Below, piece by piece: positions 1 to 12,048 of a DNA stretch of 64,000 nucleotides. The position numbers were made by a program, and so were the translations under genes. How positions within the stretch are numbered: the stretch's first letter is position 1; the number at the start of each line of letters is the position of its first letter. Source of the stretch: Umezawaea sp049997955 (GTDB lineage Bacteria > Actinomycetota > Actinomycetes > Mycobacteriales > Pseudonocardiaceae). Location of the stretch: contig JAEBDY010000008.1 of assembly GCA_049997955.1 (NCBI GenBank), positions 248,001 to 312,000 on the forward strand, written 5' to 3'. The notes under the pieces were generated by a model. The model was given only the letters and a program-made list of their open reading frames with translations. It made no database searches and was not told the origin of the DNA.

Positions 1-2886
<2,886 letters not shown>

Positions 2887-3098
2887 GGTGACAACCTTGG
2901 ATGGGGGGTGTGGGGCCGGTCGCAGTCTACGAAAGGCGGCGGGCGGTGGACTGCGCTGGTCAGCTACCCGACCGACCCGTATCACCATGGTTGAAACATG
3001 CCTGTGTCACCCTTTGCGCAACCTCGCGGACCGTACGGGCGTCCTCTGTGGCATACCCGTGCGACCGTTGGTGCAGCGCTCACGAGTAGGAGATGGGT

Positions 3099-4928
3099 GT
3101 GGACAAGCGGCCGCCACGGCCTGGTGACGCGGGCGACCCCCGCGACCGACCCATGCCTCCTCGTCGTCCCGCCGCAGGTCAGCAGGGTCGTCCTCAAGGC
3201 AGGGCCGGTCGACCGGACCCCGCGAGGCGCCAGCCGCCTCCCGCTCGCCGCGAGCCCGTCGACCCGCCGCCCGCCCGCCGCGAGCCGGTGAAGCGCGTGT
3301 CCGAGAGCCCGGCCGAGCCGCCGCGCCGCAAGCCGATCTCGGCCACGGCGCCGACCGAGCGCGTCGAGCCCGCCCGCCCGGCCCGCCCCGCTCCTGAGCG
3401 CGTCAAGCCGGTCGCGACCCGGCCACCGGCCCGCAGGCCCCCTCCCCCGCGCAAGCAGGGCGGCGCGGGGGTCACCGGCAAGGCGATCCTGTCGCTGCTG
3501 TCGGTGGCCGTCCTGCTGGGCACCGGGTACGCGTGGCAGAACCTCAAGTCGTTCACCGACAACCTGACGACCACGGACGTCATCGGCGCGGGCGCGGGCG
3601 GCGAGAAGCCCGCCGACGGCGCGATCGACATCCTGATGGTCGGCATGGACAGCCGCACCGACGCCAAGGGCAACCCGCTGCCGCAGAACATCCTGGACGA
3701 ACTGCAGGCCGGTGGCAGCGACGACGGCGGGTTGAACACGGACACGCTGATCCTGATGCACATCCCGAACAACGGGAAGAAGGCCGTCGCGATGTCGTTC
3801 CCGCGCGACTCCTACGTGAAGATCGCGAACGGGTACGGCCGCCACAAGATCAACTCGGCGTACTCCTACGGCAAGAACGACGCGGCGGCCGAGCTGACCG
3901 AAAAGGGCGGCATGGACCAGGCGCAGATCGAGGTGGCGTCCAACAAGGAGGGCGCGAAGAACCTCATCGCGACGATCCAGGACCTCACCGGCACCACCAT
4001 CGACCACTACGCCGAGATCAACCTCGTCGGGTTCTACGACATCACCAAGGCCGTCGGCGGTGTCGACGTGTGCCTCAACGAGGCCACCCAGGACAAGTTC
4101 TCCGGCGCCAACTTCGCCGCGGGCCAGCAGACGATCGAGGGCAAGGACGCGCTGGCGTTCGTCCGGCAGCGCCACGGCCTGCTGCGCGGCGACCTGGACC
4201 GGGTGGTGCGCCAGCAGGTGTTCATGGCGGGCCTGGCGAAGAAGATGCTGTCCGCGGGCGTGCTGTCCGACCAGACGAAGACGCAGAACCTGATCAACGC
4301 CGTCACCAAGTCCATCGTGCTCGACAAGGACTGGGACATCCTCAACTTCGCCAACCAGATGAAGAGCCTGTCCGGTGGCGCGATGGAGTTCCAGACCATC
4401 CCGACCGGCAACCCCGAGCTGGAGACGCCGGAGGACGGCCAGGCCATCGAGGTCGACGAGGCGGCGGTCAAGAAGTTCGTCAAGGGCCTGACCGAGGAAC
4501 CCGCCCCGTCAGGCACCTCCTCGACGCCCGCCAAGCCGTTCGAGAACGGCACCGTGACCGTGGAGGTCCGCAACGCCTCCGGCGTCCCCGGCCTGGCGGG
4601 CCAGGTGCTCCAGGCGCTGACCGCCAAGGGCTTCGTCTCCGGCGACGCGGCCAACGCCGAGTCGAACTCCAAGCTGACCGTGGTGAAGTTCGCCAAGGGC
4701 GGCGACGAGGGCGCGGCAGCCGTGGTCACCGCACTGGGTGGCGACGCGGAAACCGAACAGGACAACAACCTGCAAGCGGGCCACGTCCGCGTTTTCGTGG
4801 GCTCGGGCTACTCAGGCCCTGGCGCGCAGAACTTCGCGGGCGGCCCGCAAATCGGCCTGGACGGCGCAAGGCAACAACCATCGGGCGAGGCCCCGATCAA
4901 GGCAGACGGAGTCCGCTGCGTGAACTAG
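3099..4928 (+). CDS. LytR-CpsA-Psr (LCP) family cell-wall ligase with LytR_C domain
   Basis: Membrane-anchored phosphotransferase family that moves lipid-linked glycopolymers (arabinogalactan or teichoic-type) onto peptidoglycan. A long Pro/Arg-rich cytoplasmic N-terminus (about 120 residues) precedes one membrane helix (AILSLLSVAVLLGTGYAW). The extracellular LCP domain follows, with DILMVGMDSR, NTDTLILMHI, FPRDSYV and FVRQRHGLLRGDLDR carrying the conserved Arg/Asp residues. A C-terminal LytR_C domain starts near VTVEVRNASGVPGLAG. GTG 3099 is chosen because AGGAG (3088-3092) sits 6 nt upstream; the in-frame ATG at 3093 abuts the same ribosome site. The gene is monocistronic, followed by a 726-bp gap. 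Confidence 0.93.
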   Translation: MDKRPPRPGDAGDPRDRPMPPRRPAAGQQGRPQGRAGRPDPARRQPPPARREPVDPPPARREPVKRVSESPAEPPRRKPISATAPTERVEPARPARPAPERVKPVATRPPARRPPPPRKQGGAGVTGKAILSLLSVAVLLGTGYAWQNLKSFTDNLTTTDVIGAGAGGEKPADGAIDILMVGMDSRTDAKGNPLPQNILDELQAGGSDDGGLNTDTLILMHIPNNGKKAVAMSFPRDSYVKIANGYGRHKINSAYSYGKNDAAAELTEKGGMDQAQIEVASNKEGAKNLIATIQDLTGTTIDHYAEINLVGFYDITKAVGGVDVCLNEATQDKFSGANFAAGQQTIEGKDALAFVRQRHGLLRGDLDRVVRQQVFMAGLAKKMLSAGVLSDQTKTQNLINAVTKSIVLDKDWDILNFANQMKSLSGGAMEFQTIPTGNPELETPEDGQAIEVDEAAVKKFVKGLTEEPAPSGTSSTPAKPFENGTVTVEVRNASGVPGLAGQVLQALTAKGFVSGDAANAESNSKLTVVKFAKGGDEGAAAVVTALGGDAETEQDNNLQAGHVRVFVGSGYSGPGAQNFAGGPQIGLDGARQQPSGEAPIKADGVRCVN

Positions 4929-5093
4929 CCCCAAATGCCACCACTTCGGCCTCCCCACCTGCCCCACCTTGACCTGGCTCTACTCACCAAACCTGCCGCA
5001 CCTGCTCCGCCCTGGCTCGCCCTTGACCAGCGAACCAAAGACGACCCCCAAGCAAAAGCACGCAACCAGGGCACGAGCAGACCCCTCCCCCGA

Positions 5094-5194
5094 CCCCGAT
5101 CCGAAGCGCCCTCACGTGCGACTGCCGTTTGTCAAGGCATCTTTCCCGCCTTGACAAACGGCAGTCGCACGTGGAGACAATTGCGCGAGCGGGG
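5094..5194. repeat. Family A hairpin repeat, copy A1
   Basis: A 101-bp element with CCCCG...CGGGG ends. Perfect 26-bp arms (5113-5138 and 5148-5173) enclose the 9-nt loop ATCTTTCCC. The inner arm TTGTCAAGGC and the loop are shared with the four other copies (in reverse complement here), while the outer arm CACGTGCGACTGCCG is unique to this copy. Flank GAGACAATTGCGCGAGCGGGG is also shared. It lies in the 4929-5654 gap, which otherwise holds low-complexity C/A-rich sequence with no supportable gene and, near its end, the promoter region of the XRE gene. Confidence 0.9.
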
Positions 5195-5654
5195 TGAGGG
5201 CGGCCCCTCCCAACCAGCCCTCCACACATCGAGCAGACCCACCAAGCACCCGCACCCAAATATTCGGGGTCAACCGGGCGACAGCGGTCACCCAGGACGT
5301 CCACCCACCGACCCCGCCCGCACCATGCCGAGCGACCAAGATCGAGGCTTCCAACGTGAGCCACGACACGTACCCGACCCACCCCGGGCGACACGGCAAC
5401 GGGCAACCCCAGGACCCCTGGCCAGTGGCAAGGCGCCCCGAAACGCCACCACCACACCCCAAGATCAGCAATTTCCAAGCCCGGCAGACCAGACCGTCAC
5501 AGTGGCCCTAAAGCCTTAAAAGGACTACTCACGGTACTACTCGGTTAGCCCGATCGGGCGATAAACCGGGCAAGTCACGTAATCAACCCACCTTTCCCGC
5601 CTTTCCTCTGCGTTGGGGCCGAACACCCCACGTGGACGGGTGGAGGAAGTGACG

Positions 5655-6137
5655 GTGCAGATCGACACAGCGGCGTACCAGCGCGTGCTCGGCGATGAGC
5701 TCCGCAGCCTTCGCAAGCAGCGCGGATGGACCCGCAAGGAGTTGAACAGCCGGCTGCAGAGCGAGATCTCGCTCCAGACGCTGGCGACGTACGAGCTGGG
5801 CACCCGCCAGGTGTCCGTCGTGCGGCTGGTCGAGATCTGCGCCGCCCTGGCGGTGCCCGCGCACGAGGTGCTGGCGCGCGTGCACGAACGCGTGTTCGGG
5901 GACACACCGACGGGACACCTCTCACTGAACCTCGTGGCCGTCGTCGCCGACGAACGCCCGGAGCTGATGCCGCTGCGGCGCTGGGCGCAGGGACGCCTGC
6001 ACTCGCTGCCGCTCGGCCAGACCCCGCAGGTGCACCTGGATCTGCCCGCGCTGGAGTACATGGCCCAGTTGTGCCAGCTCAGCACGGTCGAGCTCATCCG
6101 GGCCCTGCGCGATCTGGGCGGGACCGCGCGGAGGTAG
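5655..6137 (+). CDS. XRE-type helix-turn-helix regulator
   Basis: Cytoplasmic DNA-binding protein of 160 residues. Residues about 8-65 form an XRE/Cro helix-turn-helix (LGDELRSLRKQRGWTRKEL, then LQTLATYELGTRQVSVVRL). The C-terminal half is a separate small helical region ending in STVELIRALRDLGG, without an enzymatic motif. GTG 5655 is preferred: GGAGGA (5642-5647) lies 7 nt upstream, whereas GTG 5649 almost touches it. It sits 26 bp before murT and reads the same way, so it may act on cell-wall amidation genes; that link is positional only. The target is unknown. Confidence 0.85.
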   Translation: MQIDTAAYQRVLGDELRSLRKQRGWTRKELNSRLQSEISLQTLATYELGTRQVSVVRLVEICAALAVPAHEVLARVHERVFGDTPTGHLSLNLVAVVADERPELMPLRRWAQGRLHSLPLGQTPQVHLDLPALEYMAQLCQLSTVELIRALRDLGGTARR

Positions 6138-6150
6138 CCGGGCACCCCGC

Positions 6151-6156
6151 TAGACT
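6151..6156 (+). promoter_or_regulatory. -10 box TAGACT giving a leaderless murT transcript
   Basis: TAGACT is followed by 7 nt and then the murT GTG at 6164, with no ribosome site between. This TANNNT-N7-start spacing is the usual sign of a leaderless actinobacterial transcript. No clear -35 box. Confidence 0.55.
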
Positions 6157-6163
6157 CACCGCC

Positions 6164-7468
6164 GTGACCAGGGGCGCGCCCGTTCCAAATGCAGGAAGTC
6201 GCTTGCCTAACAACGGAAATGAAGATCCAGCCTCCCCAGCCCGTCTGCCTTTGCGGACCGCGGCTGCCGTGCGCTTGGGCAACATGAGTTCGAAGCTGTC
6301 CCAGAAGATGGGTCTCGGCGCAGGCGGCATGATCGGTGGCCGGGTGGCGTTGAAGCTGGACCCGCAGGCGCTCCGGCGCCTGACGTCCGGCAGGCGGGTC
6401 GCCTTGGTGACCGGCACCAACGGCAAGACCACCAGCACCATGATGCTCAGCCGTGCCGTCACGGCGTTGGGCGAGGTGGCCACCAACCACAGCGGCGCCA
6501 ACATGCCGGACGGGCACGTGACGGCGCTGAGCAAGCAGCCCGACGCGCCGTACGCGGTGCTGGAGGTCGACGAGGGGTACTTCCCCGTCGTCGCCGCGGC
6601 CGCCCAGCCGGACGTCGTGGTGCTGCTGAACCTGAGCCGTGACCAGCTGGACCGCGTCGGCGAGGTGCGCACCATCGAGCGCTCCCTGCGCGACGTGATC
6701 TCCAAGCTGCGCGGGTGCACGGTGATCGCCAACTGCGACGACATCATGGTGACGTCGGCGGCCAAGGACGCCCACCGCGTCGTGTGGGTCGCCACCGGTA
6801 CCGGCTGGCACCACGACTCGGCATCGTGCCCGAGGTGCGGGGAGCCGATCCGCTGGCAGGGCGAGCACTGGACGTGCAGCACCTGCGACCTGGCCCGGCC
6901 CAAGCCGGACTGGGTGACCACCGACGGTTTCCTGATCGCGCCGAACGCCAGCAAGGTCGCGCTGCAACTGCGACTGCCCGGCAAGTTCAACCAGGCGAAC
7001 GCGGTGATGGCCACGGCCGCCGCCGCGACGATGGGCGTGCAGATCGAGGAGGCCGTCCGCAGGCTGCGCGGCGTGTCCAACGTCGCGGGCCGGTACCGGA
7101 CGATCCAGCGCAGCGGGCACACGGCCAGGCTGCTGCTGTCCAAGAACCCGGCGGGCTGGAGCGAGACCCTGACCGTGGTCAAGGAGTCCGACCACCCCGC
7201 CGTGCTGGTGATCAACGCCAACGAGGCGGACGGCCGCGACCTGTCGTGGCTGTGGGACGTGCCGTTCGAACGGCTGCGCGGCCGGACCGTCATCGCCTCC
7301 GGCGAGCGGGCCACCGACCTGGCCGTTCGCCTGACCTACGCCGAGGTGGAACACCAGATCGTGCCCGACCCGCTGCTGGCCATCGACGCGCTCCCCCAGG
7401 GGGCGGTCGAGGTGATCGCGAACTACACGGCGTTCCGCGACCTGAACGCGAGGTCCGCCGGTGAATGA
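6164..7468 (+). CDS. murT: Lipid II isoglutaminyl synthase, Mur-ligase-like subunit MurT
   Basis: With GatD it amidates the alpha-carboxyl of D-Glu in lipid II to D-isoglutamine, on the inner face of the membrane. The Mur-ligase core has the ATP loop GTNGKTT (84-90), ASGERATDL and a C-terminal DUF1727 region. A zinc-ribbon insertion typical of MurT carries Cys222, Cys225, Cys238 and Cys241. The 434-residue length fits the family. GTG 6164 is leaderless; a start nearer LRTAAAVRLGNMSSK is possible. It overlaps gatD by 8 bp, so the two are translationally coupled. Confidence 0.95.
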   Translation: MTRGAPVPNAGSRLPNNGNEDPASPARLPLRTAAAVRLGNMSSKLSQKMGLGAGGMIGGRVALKLDPQALRRLTSGRRVALVTGTNGKTTSTMMLSRAVTALGEVATNHSGANMPDGHVTALSKQPDAPYAVLEVDEGYFPVVAAAAQPDVVVLLNLSRDQLDRVGEVRTIERSLRDVISKLRGCTVIANCDDIMVTSAAKDAHRVVWVATGTGWHHDSASCPRCGEPIRWQGEHWTCSTCDLARPKPDWVTTDGFLIAPNASKVALQLRLPGKFNQANAVMATAAAATMGVQIEEAVRRLRGVSNVAGRYRTIQRSGHTARLLLSKNPAGWSETLTVVKESDHPAVLVINANEADGRDLSWLWDVPFERLRGRTVIASGERATDLAVRLTYAEVEHQIVPDPLLAIDALPQGAVEVIANYTAFRDLNARSAGE

Positions 7469-8183
7469 CTCTGCTGTCCGGATCGCACTCGTGCTGCCGG
7501 ACCTGCTGGGCACGTACGGCGACTTCGGCAACGCCGTCGTGCTGGACAAGCGGCTCGCGTGGCGGGGCATCGCCTCGGAGATCGTGTCCGTGAACTTCGG
7601 CGAGGCCGTGCCGGACTCCTGCGACATCTACGTCGTCGGCGGCGGCGAGGACACGGCTCAAACGCTGGCCGTCCGCCACCTGCGGGACAACCCGGGTTTG
7701 CAGCGCGCGGCGGCACGCGGCGCCGTGGTGCTCGGCGTGTGCGCCGGGATCCAGATCTTCGGCGAGAAGTTCACCCGCGCCGATGACGTGACCCACGCCG
7801 GACTCGGCTTGATCGACTCCGTGTCGTACGCAGGCGGGTCCCGCGCGATCGGCGAGGTGCTGGCGAAGCCGGCCAACGGGCTGTTCGAGGGGTTCCTGAG
7901 CGGTTTCGAGAACCACCAGGGCCGGACCGAACTCGGCCCGGCGGCGCAGCCGTTGGCCCACGTGACGGTGGGCACCGGGAACGACGGGAAGGTGGAGGGG
8001 GCTGTGCAGGGGAAGATCCTGTGCACGTACCTGCACGGTCCCGTGCTGCCGCGCAATCCGCAGATCGCCGACCTGCTGATCCAGTGGGCCACCGGGGTGA
8101 AGCCTGCCCCGTTGGACCTTCCCGCTGTGACGAGGTTGAGGGCGGAGCGGTCGAAGGCTGCCGGGCAGCGGGCTGACGCCTGA
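7461..8183 (+). CDS. gatD: Lipid II isoglutaminyl synthase, glutamine amidotransferase subunit GatD
   Basis: Class I glutaminase that releases ammonia from glutamine for MurT. It has 240 residues. The nucleophile is Cys94 in VVLGVCAGIQIFG, the partner His192 lies in CTYLHGPVLPRNP, and substrate-binding ENHQGRTEL lies between. GTG 7461 starts inside the last codons of murT, as in other murT-gatD operons. A strong terminator follows 15 bp after the stop, ending the operon. Confidence 0.95.
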   Translation: MNDSAVRIALVLPDLLGTYGDFGNAVVLDKRLAWRGIASEIVSVNFGEAVPDSCDIYVVGGGEDTAQTLAVRHLRDNPGLQRAAARGAVVLGVCAGIQIFGEKFTRADDVTHAGLGLIDSVSYAGGSRAIGEVLAKPANGLFEGFLSGFENHQGRTELGPAAQPLAHVTVGTGNDGKVEGAVQGKILCTYLHGPVLPRNPQIADLLIQWATGVKPAPLDLPAVTRLRAERSKAAGQRADA

Positions 8184-8197
8184 TTCTTTCCGCTTGA

Positions 8198-8231
8198 GGG
8201 GGCGTGTTCCTTTGGGGGCACGCCCCTTTTT
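8198..8231 (+). terminator. Intrinsic terminator of the murT-gatD operon
   Basis: GGGGCGTG (8199-8206) pairs with CACGCCCC (8219-8226) across a 12-nt loop and is followed by TTTTT. It lies 15 bp after the gatD stop. The rest of the 8184-8771 gap holds the two family A hairpins (A2, A3) and about 200 bp of unremarkable sequence between them. Confidence 0.85.
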
Positions 8232-8298
8232 GCTGGGGAGTTTTGGGAGGATGTTTCGGTGATCGTGGCCTGCGCGGATGTTTTGGGTGGCCCCCAAA

Positions 8299-8397
8299 CC
8301 CCGCTCGCGCAATTGTCTCTACGCGCAGGTCTTTTTGTCAAGGCGGGAAAGATGCCTTGACAAAAAGACCTGCGCATGAGGGCGCTTGGGATCGGGG
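8299..8397. repeat. Family A hairpin repeat, copy A2
   Basis: A 99-bp element. Perfect 22-bp arms (8323-8344 and 8354-8375; GCGCAGGTCTTT then TTGTCAAGGC) enclose the loop GGGAAAGAT. Left flank CGCAATTGTCTC and right flank GAGGGCGCTTGGGATCGGGG match the family. The outer arm sequence is unlike A1, A3 or A4. Orientation is opposite to A1 and A3. Confidence 0.9.
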
Positions 8398-8596
8398 TCA
8401 GGGGGAAGATCTGGCTTCGCCAGCTCACGTTTTCCCAAGTGAGCCGCGGGCCGGATTTCAAACAAAAGCAGGCAGGACAACCGCATTACCGCTCAACAAC
8501 CAGCCAACTCAAGTGCTTTATCACCAGCACAACAGCTTGGCGACCCGAGGGCTTTGCGGCTTGGGATGCTTCCCCGAACCCGCACTTCCCCTCTGA

Positions 8597-8695
8597 CCCC
8601 GATCCCAAGCGCTTTCATGCCCTTTTTGCTTTGTCAAGGCATCTTTCCCGCCTTGACAAAGCAAAAAGGGCATAGAAATAATTGCGCGAACGGGG
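8597..8695. repeat. Family A hairpin repeat, copy A3
   Basis: A 99-bp element inverted relative to A2, 199 bp away. Perfect 24-bp arms (8617-8640 and 8650-8673; outer part ATGCCCTTTTTGC) surround the loop ATCTTTCCC. The flanks GATCCCAAGCGCTT and AATTGCGCGAACGGGG follow the family pattern with a few changes. It lies 77 bp past the end of the convergent monooxygenase gene. Confidence 0.9.
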
Positions 8696-8771
8696 TGAGA
8701 GACCCCTCGCAAACAGCCCCACACACCCGCGAGCGCAGCAACACCCACGCCCCCGACCAGTCGAACCCACC

Positions 8772-10253
8772 TCAAACAGGCACCCGACTCCGAGACGTCA
8801 ACACGAAGTCATCGGCACGCACCTTCTTGGTGCGCATCCAGTACCTCCACGTGAACCCCGGCCAGATCGTCCGGTTCACACCCTGGGCATCGAGGTACCA
8901 GCTCCGACATCCCCCCTCGGTCCACACCCCGCGGCTCAGCTTCCGCTGGATCTCCTCGTTGAACCGCCGCTGCACCTCGGGCCGGACTTCCAGCTCATCG
9001 GCGTCGCCCAGCATCTTCAAGCACTGCGACACGTACCGGATCTGCGACTCGGCCATGAACACCACCGAGTTGTGCCCCAGACCCGTGTTGGGCCCCAGCA
9101 GGAAGAAGAAGTTCGGGAAGCCGGACACGGTGATCCCGAAGTGGCTCTGGATCCCCTGCACCTGCCACTCCTTCGCGAGGTCCCGGCCGTCCTTGCCGGT
9201 GATCGACAGGTAGCCGAAGGCGTCGATCACGTGGAACCCGGTCCCGTAGATGATCGCGTCGACCTCGTGCTCCACGCCCGCGCTGTCGACGACGCTGTTC
9301 TCCCTGACCTCCGCGATCCCGTCCGTGATCAGGTCCACGTTGGGTCGGGACAGGGCCGGGTAGTAGTCGTTCGAGATCAGCACGCGCTTGCACCCCATCG
9401 TGTAGTCCGGGGTGAGCTTGTCCCGCAGAGCTCGATCGGGCACCTGGTGCGCCATGTGCCGCTTGGCCACGCCCTGCGCCAACTTCATGATCTTCGGGTT
9501 CACCGCGAACCCCAGGGCGGTCGACTCCCTCGTCCAGTAGACGAGGTTCCGGGCCAGCCGCTGGGCGAACGGCACCCGCTTGAACAGCCTGTGCTCGCGT
9601 TCGCCGATGGGCCGGTCCGCCTTCGGCAGGATCCACGGCGGCGTGCGCTGGAAGACCTCCAGCGACTCCACCTGGTCGGCGATCTTCGGCACGAACTGGA
9701 TCGCGCTGGCACCGGTGCCGACGACGGCCACCCTCTTGCCCGTCAGGTCGTAGTCCTTGTCCCACCGCGCGGAGTGGAAGACCTTCCCCTCGAACCGCTC
9801 CACACCGGGCAGTTCGGGCACGTTCGGCATGTGCAGTGCGCCGACCCCCATGACCAGCGCCTTGGCGGCGTAGGTGTCGCCGCCAGCGGTCTCGACGTGC
9901 CAGGTCTTGGCGGTCTCGTCCCACCTCGCCGCGCTGAACTCGGTGTTGAACCTGATGTGCCGCCGCAGGTCGTACTTGTCCGCCACGCCCTGGAGGTAGG
10001 CCCAGATCTCCGGCTGCTCGGCGAAGGCCCGCGACCAGTTCGGGTTGAGCTCGAACGAGTACGAGTACATGTGGGACTGCACGTCGCACGCGCAGCCGGG
10101 GTACTGGTTGTCGCGCCACGTGCCGCCGAGGTCGGACGCCTTCTCCAGGACGACGAAGTCGTGCCTGCCCGTGCGCTTGAGTTCGATCGCCATGCCGAGG
10201 CCGGAGAAGCCCGTGCCGACGATCAGTGCTTCGGTGTCCCGGTGCGTGCCCAT
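8772..10253 (-). CDS. Flavin-containing Baeyer-Villiger-type monooxygenase
   Basis: FAD- and NADPH-dependent oxygenase, 493 residues, cytosolic. An FAD-binding GxGxxG (VGTGFSGLGMAIELK) opens the protein. The Baeyer-Villiger fingerprint FEGKVFHSARWD lies near residue 160, followed at once by the NADPH Rossmann motif VVGTGASAIQ; a C-terminal ATG-type motif (YGTGFH) is present. Such enzymes insert oxygen next to ketones; the substrate cannot be read from sequence. ATG 10253 has GGAGG 10 nt upstream. It is divergent from a TetR gene with a palindrome between them, so it is probably that repressor's target. Confidence 0.9.
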   Translation of the reverse strand: MGTHRDTEALIVGTGFSGLGMAIELKRTGRHDFVVLEKASDLGGTWRDNQYPGCACDVQSHMYSYSFELNPNWSRAFAEQPEIWAYLQGVADKYDLRRHIRFNTEFSAARWDETAKTWHVETAGGDTYAAKALVMGVGALHMPNVPELPGVERFEGKVFHSARWDKDYDLTGKRVAVVGTGASAIQFVPKIADQVESLEVFQRTPPWILPKADRPIGEREHRLFKRVPFAQRLARNLVYWTRESTALGFAVNPKIMKLAQGVAKRHMAHQVPDRALRDKLTPDYTMGCKRVLISNDYYPALSRPNVDLITDGIAEVRENSVVDSAGVEHEVDAIIYGTGFHVIDAFGYLSITGKDGRDLAKEWQVQGIQSHFGITVSGFPNFFFLLGPNTGLGHNSVVFMAESQIRYVSQCLKMLGDADELEVRPEVQRRFNEEIQRKLSRGVWTEGGCRSWYLDAQGVNRTIWPGFTWRYWMRTKKVRADDFVLTSRSRVPV

Positions 10254-10296
10254 CAGTGCGCAACCTCCGCGGTCCGGCTATGTACTCGCCAGTAGG

Positions 10297-10309
10297 TTAC
10301 TCGAAGTAA
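10297..10309. promoter_or_regulatory. Palindromic operator between monooxygenase and TetR genes
   Basis: TTACT-CGA-AGTAA is a perfect 5-3-5 palindrome centred in the 80-bp divergent region. It lies just upstream of the TetR -10 box TAGTCT (10321-10326), which is 7 nt before the GTG at 10334 (leaderless). The position fits autorepression plus control of the monooxygenase. Confidence 0.55.
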
Positions 10310-10333
10310 GTTACCTGCGGTAGTCTTGCTTTC

Positions 10334-10945
10334 GTGACCAGCAGCCAGCCCGTGCGCAGGCGTCGCATGCCGAAGGCGGAGCGCAAGGCCCAGATGCTCG
10401 ACGTGGCCGAGGTGGTGTTCGCCGAGCAGGGCTACCTGGCCACGTCCATGGACGAGATCGCCGAGCGCGTCGGCGTGTCCAAGCCGATGCTCTACGAGTA
10501 CTTCGGCTCCAAGGAGGGCCTGCTGATCGGGTGCATCCACCGGGCGCGGGCGGAACTGCGGACCAAGACCGAGGACGCGATCGTCGGGGCCGACGGGCCG
10601 GAAGACCTGCTGCGCAAGGGATTGCTGGCGTTCTTCGAGTTCATCGTCGACCACCGGCGGTCGTGGGCGCTGCTGCGGCAGGAGGCGGCGATCACGGTGC
10701 CGTCGGCGGTCGAGGAGATCGAGGGCATCCGGACGCAGCAGACCGCGCTCGTCAGCGCGGTGATCGCGGGGTTCTCCCCCGACCTCGAACCGCTGGAGGC
10801 GGAGGCGTTCGCGGAGATCGTCGTCGGGTCGTGCGAGCGGCTGGCGCTGTGGTGCGAGCGCAGGCCCGAGGTGGGGCCCGCGCTCGCGACCGACTACGTG
10901 ATGACCGTGGTGTGGCAGGGCGTGGCGTCGCGCCTCACGGCTTGA
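10334..10945 (+). CDS. TetR-family transcriptional repressor
   Basis: 203 residues. The N-terminal helix-turn-helix is clear (EVVFAEQGYLATSMDEIAER, then VGVSKPMLYEYFGSKEGLL). The C-terminal ligand/dimer domain is long and has no diagnostic motif. It probably represses the divergent flavin monooxygenase through the palindrome at 10297-10309. GTG 10334 is preceded by TAGTCT-N7, a leaderless start. Its last 11 bp overlap the 3' end of the convergent alcohol dehydrogenase gene. Confidence 0.9.
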   Translation: MTSSQPVRRRRMPKAERKAQMLDVAEVVFAEQGYLATSMDEIAERVGVSKPMLYEYFGSKEGLLIGCIHRARAELRTKTEDAIVGADGPEDLLRKGLLAFFEFIVDHRRSWALLRQEAAITVPSAVEEIEGIRTQQTALVSAVIAGFSPDLEPLEAEAFAEIVVGSCERLALWCERRPEVGPALATDYVMTVVWQGVASRLTA

Positions 10946-11969
10946 CGGCCACCTTCAGCGCCGTGCGGTCCTCCATCGCGCGGTAGGCGTCGGCGACGTC
11001 GTCCAGCGGCACCGTGCGGTCGAACACCGGTGACGGGTCCAAGCGCCCGGCCAGCACGTCCGCCAGCAGTTCCGGCAGGTACCGGCGGGTCGGGGCGACA
11101 CCGCCGCCCACGCCGACGTTGCGGCCGAACAGCTGCTTCAGCGGCAGGCCGTCCATGCCGTGCGGCACGCCGACGTAGCCGATGCGGCCGCCGTCGCGCA
11201 CGGCGCCCAGCGCGGTCTCCCAGGACGGTCCGGTGCCGACGCACTCCAGCACCGCCGACGCGCCCAGTCCACCGGTCAGCTCGCGCACCCGTTCGACGGC
11301 CGCCTCGCCGCGTTCGGCCACCTGGTCGGTGGCGCCGAACAAGCGGGCCACGGCGGCGCGGTCCTCGTGGCGGCCCAGCGAGATGACGCGTTCCGCGCCG
11401 AGGCGGGTGGCCGCCAGCACGCCGCACAGGCCGACCGCGCCGTCGCCGACGACCGCGACCACGGAGCCCGGTCCGACACCGGCGGCGAGAGCGGCGTGGT
11501 GGCCGGTGCCCATCACGTCGGACAGCGCCAGGAACGCGGGCAGCAGCGTCGCCTCCGCGTCCTGGGGCACGCTCACCAGCGTGCCGTCGGCGTGCGGGAC
11601 GCGAACGGCCTCGCCCTGACCGCCGTCGGAACCCACCTGGCCCCAGACGCCGCCCTGGACGCACGAGGTGTGGACGCCCGCCGTGCAGTACGCGCACGTG
11701 CCGTCGCTCCACACGAACGGCGCGATGACCCGGTCGCCGACCCGCACGGACGTGACCTCCGAGCCGACGTCGACCACCTCGCCGACGAACTCGTGGCCGA
11801 TCCGCTGGCCGGGCTTCCGCTTCGACGTGCCGCGGTACGCCCACAGGTCACTGCCGCAGACGCAGGCGAGTTCGACCCGCACAACGGCGTCGGTCGGCTC
11901 CCGCAGGGCGGCGTCGGGCACGTCTTCGACCCGGATGTCGCCGGGCCCGTGGATGGTGGTGGCGCGCAC
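10935..11969 (-). CDS. Zinc-dependent alcohol dehydrogenase (MDR family)
   Basis: NAD(P)-dependent medium-chain dehydrogenase of 344 residues. The catalytic zinc site is visible as CVCGSDLWAYRG, GHEFVGEVVDVGSEV and later residues. A structural lobe GTCAYCTAGVHTSC is present but has fewer cysteines than the classical four-Cys site. The Rossmann motif is VVGDGAVGLCGVLAA. The substrate is unknown. It reads convergently into the TetR gene upstream in the window and is divergent from the TetR gene at 12158; a palindrome near 12049 suggests that regulator controls it. Confidence 0.9.
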   Translation of the reverse strand: MRATTIHGPGDIRVEDVPDAALREPTDAVVRVELACVCGSDLWAYRGTSKRKPGQRIGHEFVGEVVDVGSEVTSVRVGDRVIAPFVWSDGTCAYCTAGVHTSCVQGGVWGQVGSDGGQGEAVRVPHADGTLVSVPQDAEATLLPAFLALSDVMGTGHHAALAAGVGPGSVVAVVGDGAVGLCGVLAATRLGAERVISLGRHEDRAAVARLFGATDQVAERGEAAVERVRELTGGLGASAVLECVGTGPSWETALGAVRDGGRIGYVGVPHGMDGLPLKQLFGRNVGVGGGVAPTRRYLPELLADVLAGRLDPSPVFDRTVPLDDVADAYRAMEDRTALKVAVKP

Positions 11970-12048
11970 CGCTCCCCCTTGGATTCGACCGTCCTGACCG
12001 GACCATCCTCACCCGTGCGATCCGTTCGTGCGCAGGTGACCCACTTTT

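Noticed and set aside
5113..5173. Family A hairpins as ordinary terminators
   Set aside because: No T-run follows. A1 and A5 lie far from gene ends (185 and about 500 bp), and conserved flanks outside the stem are not expected of a terminator.
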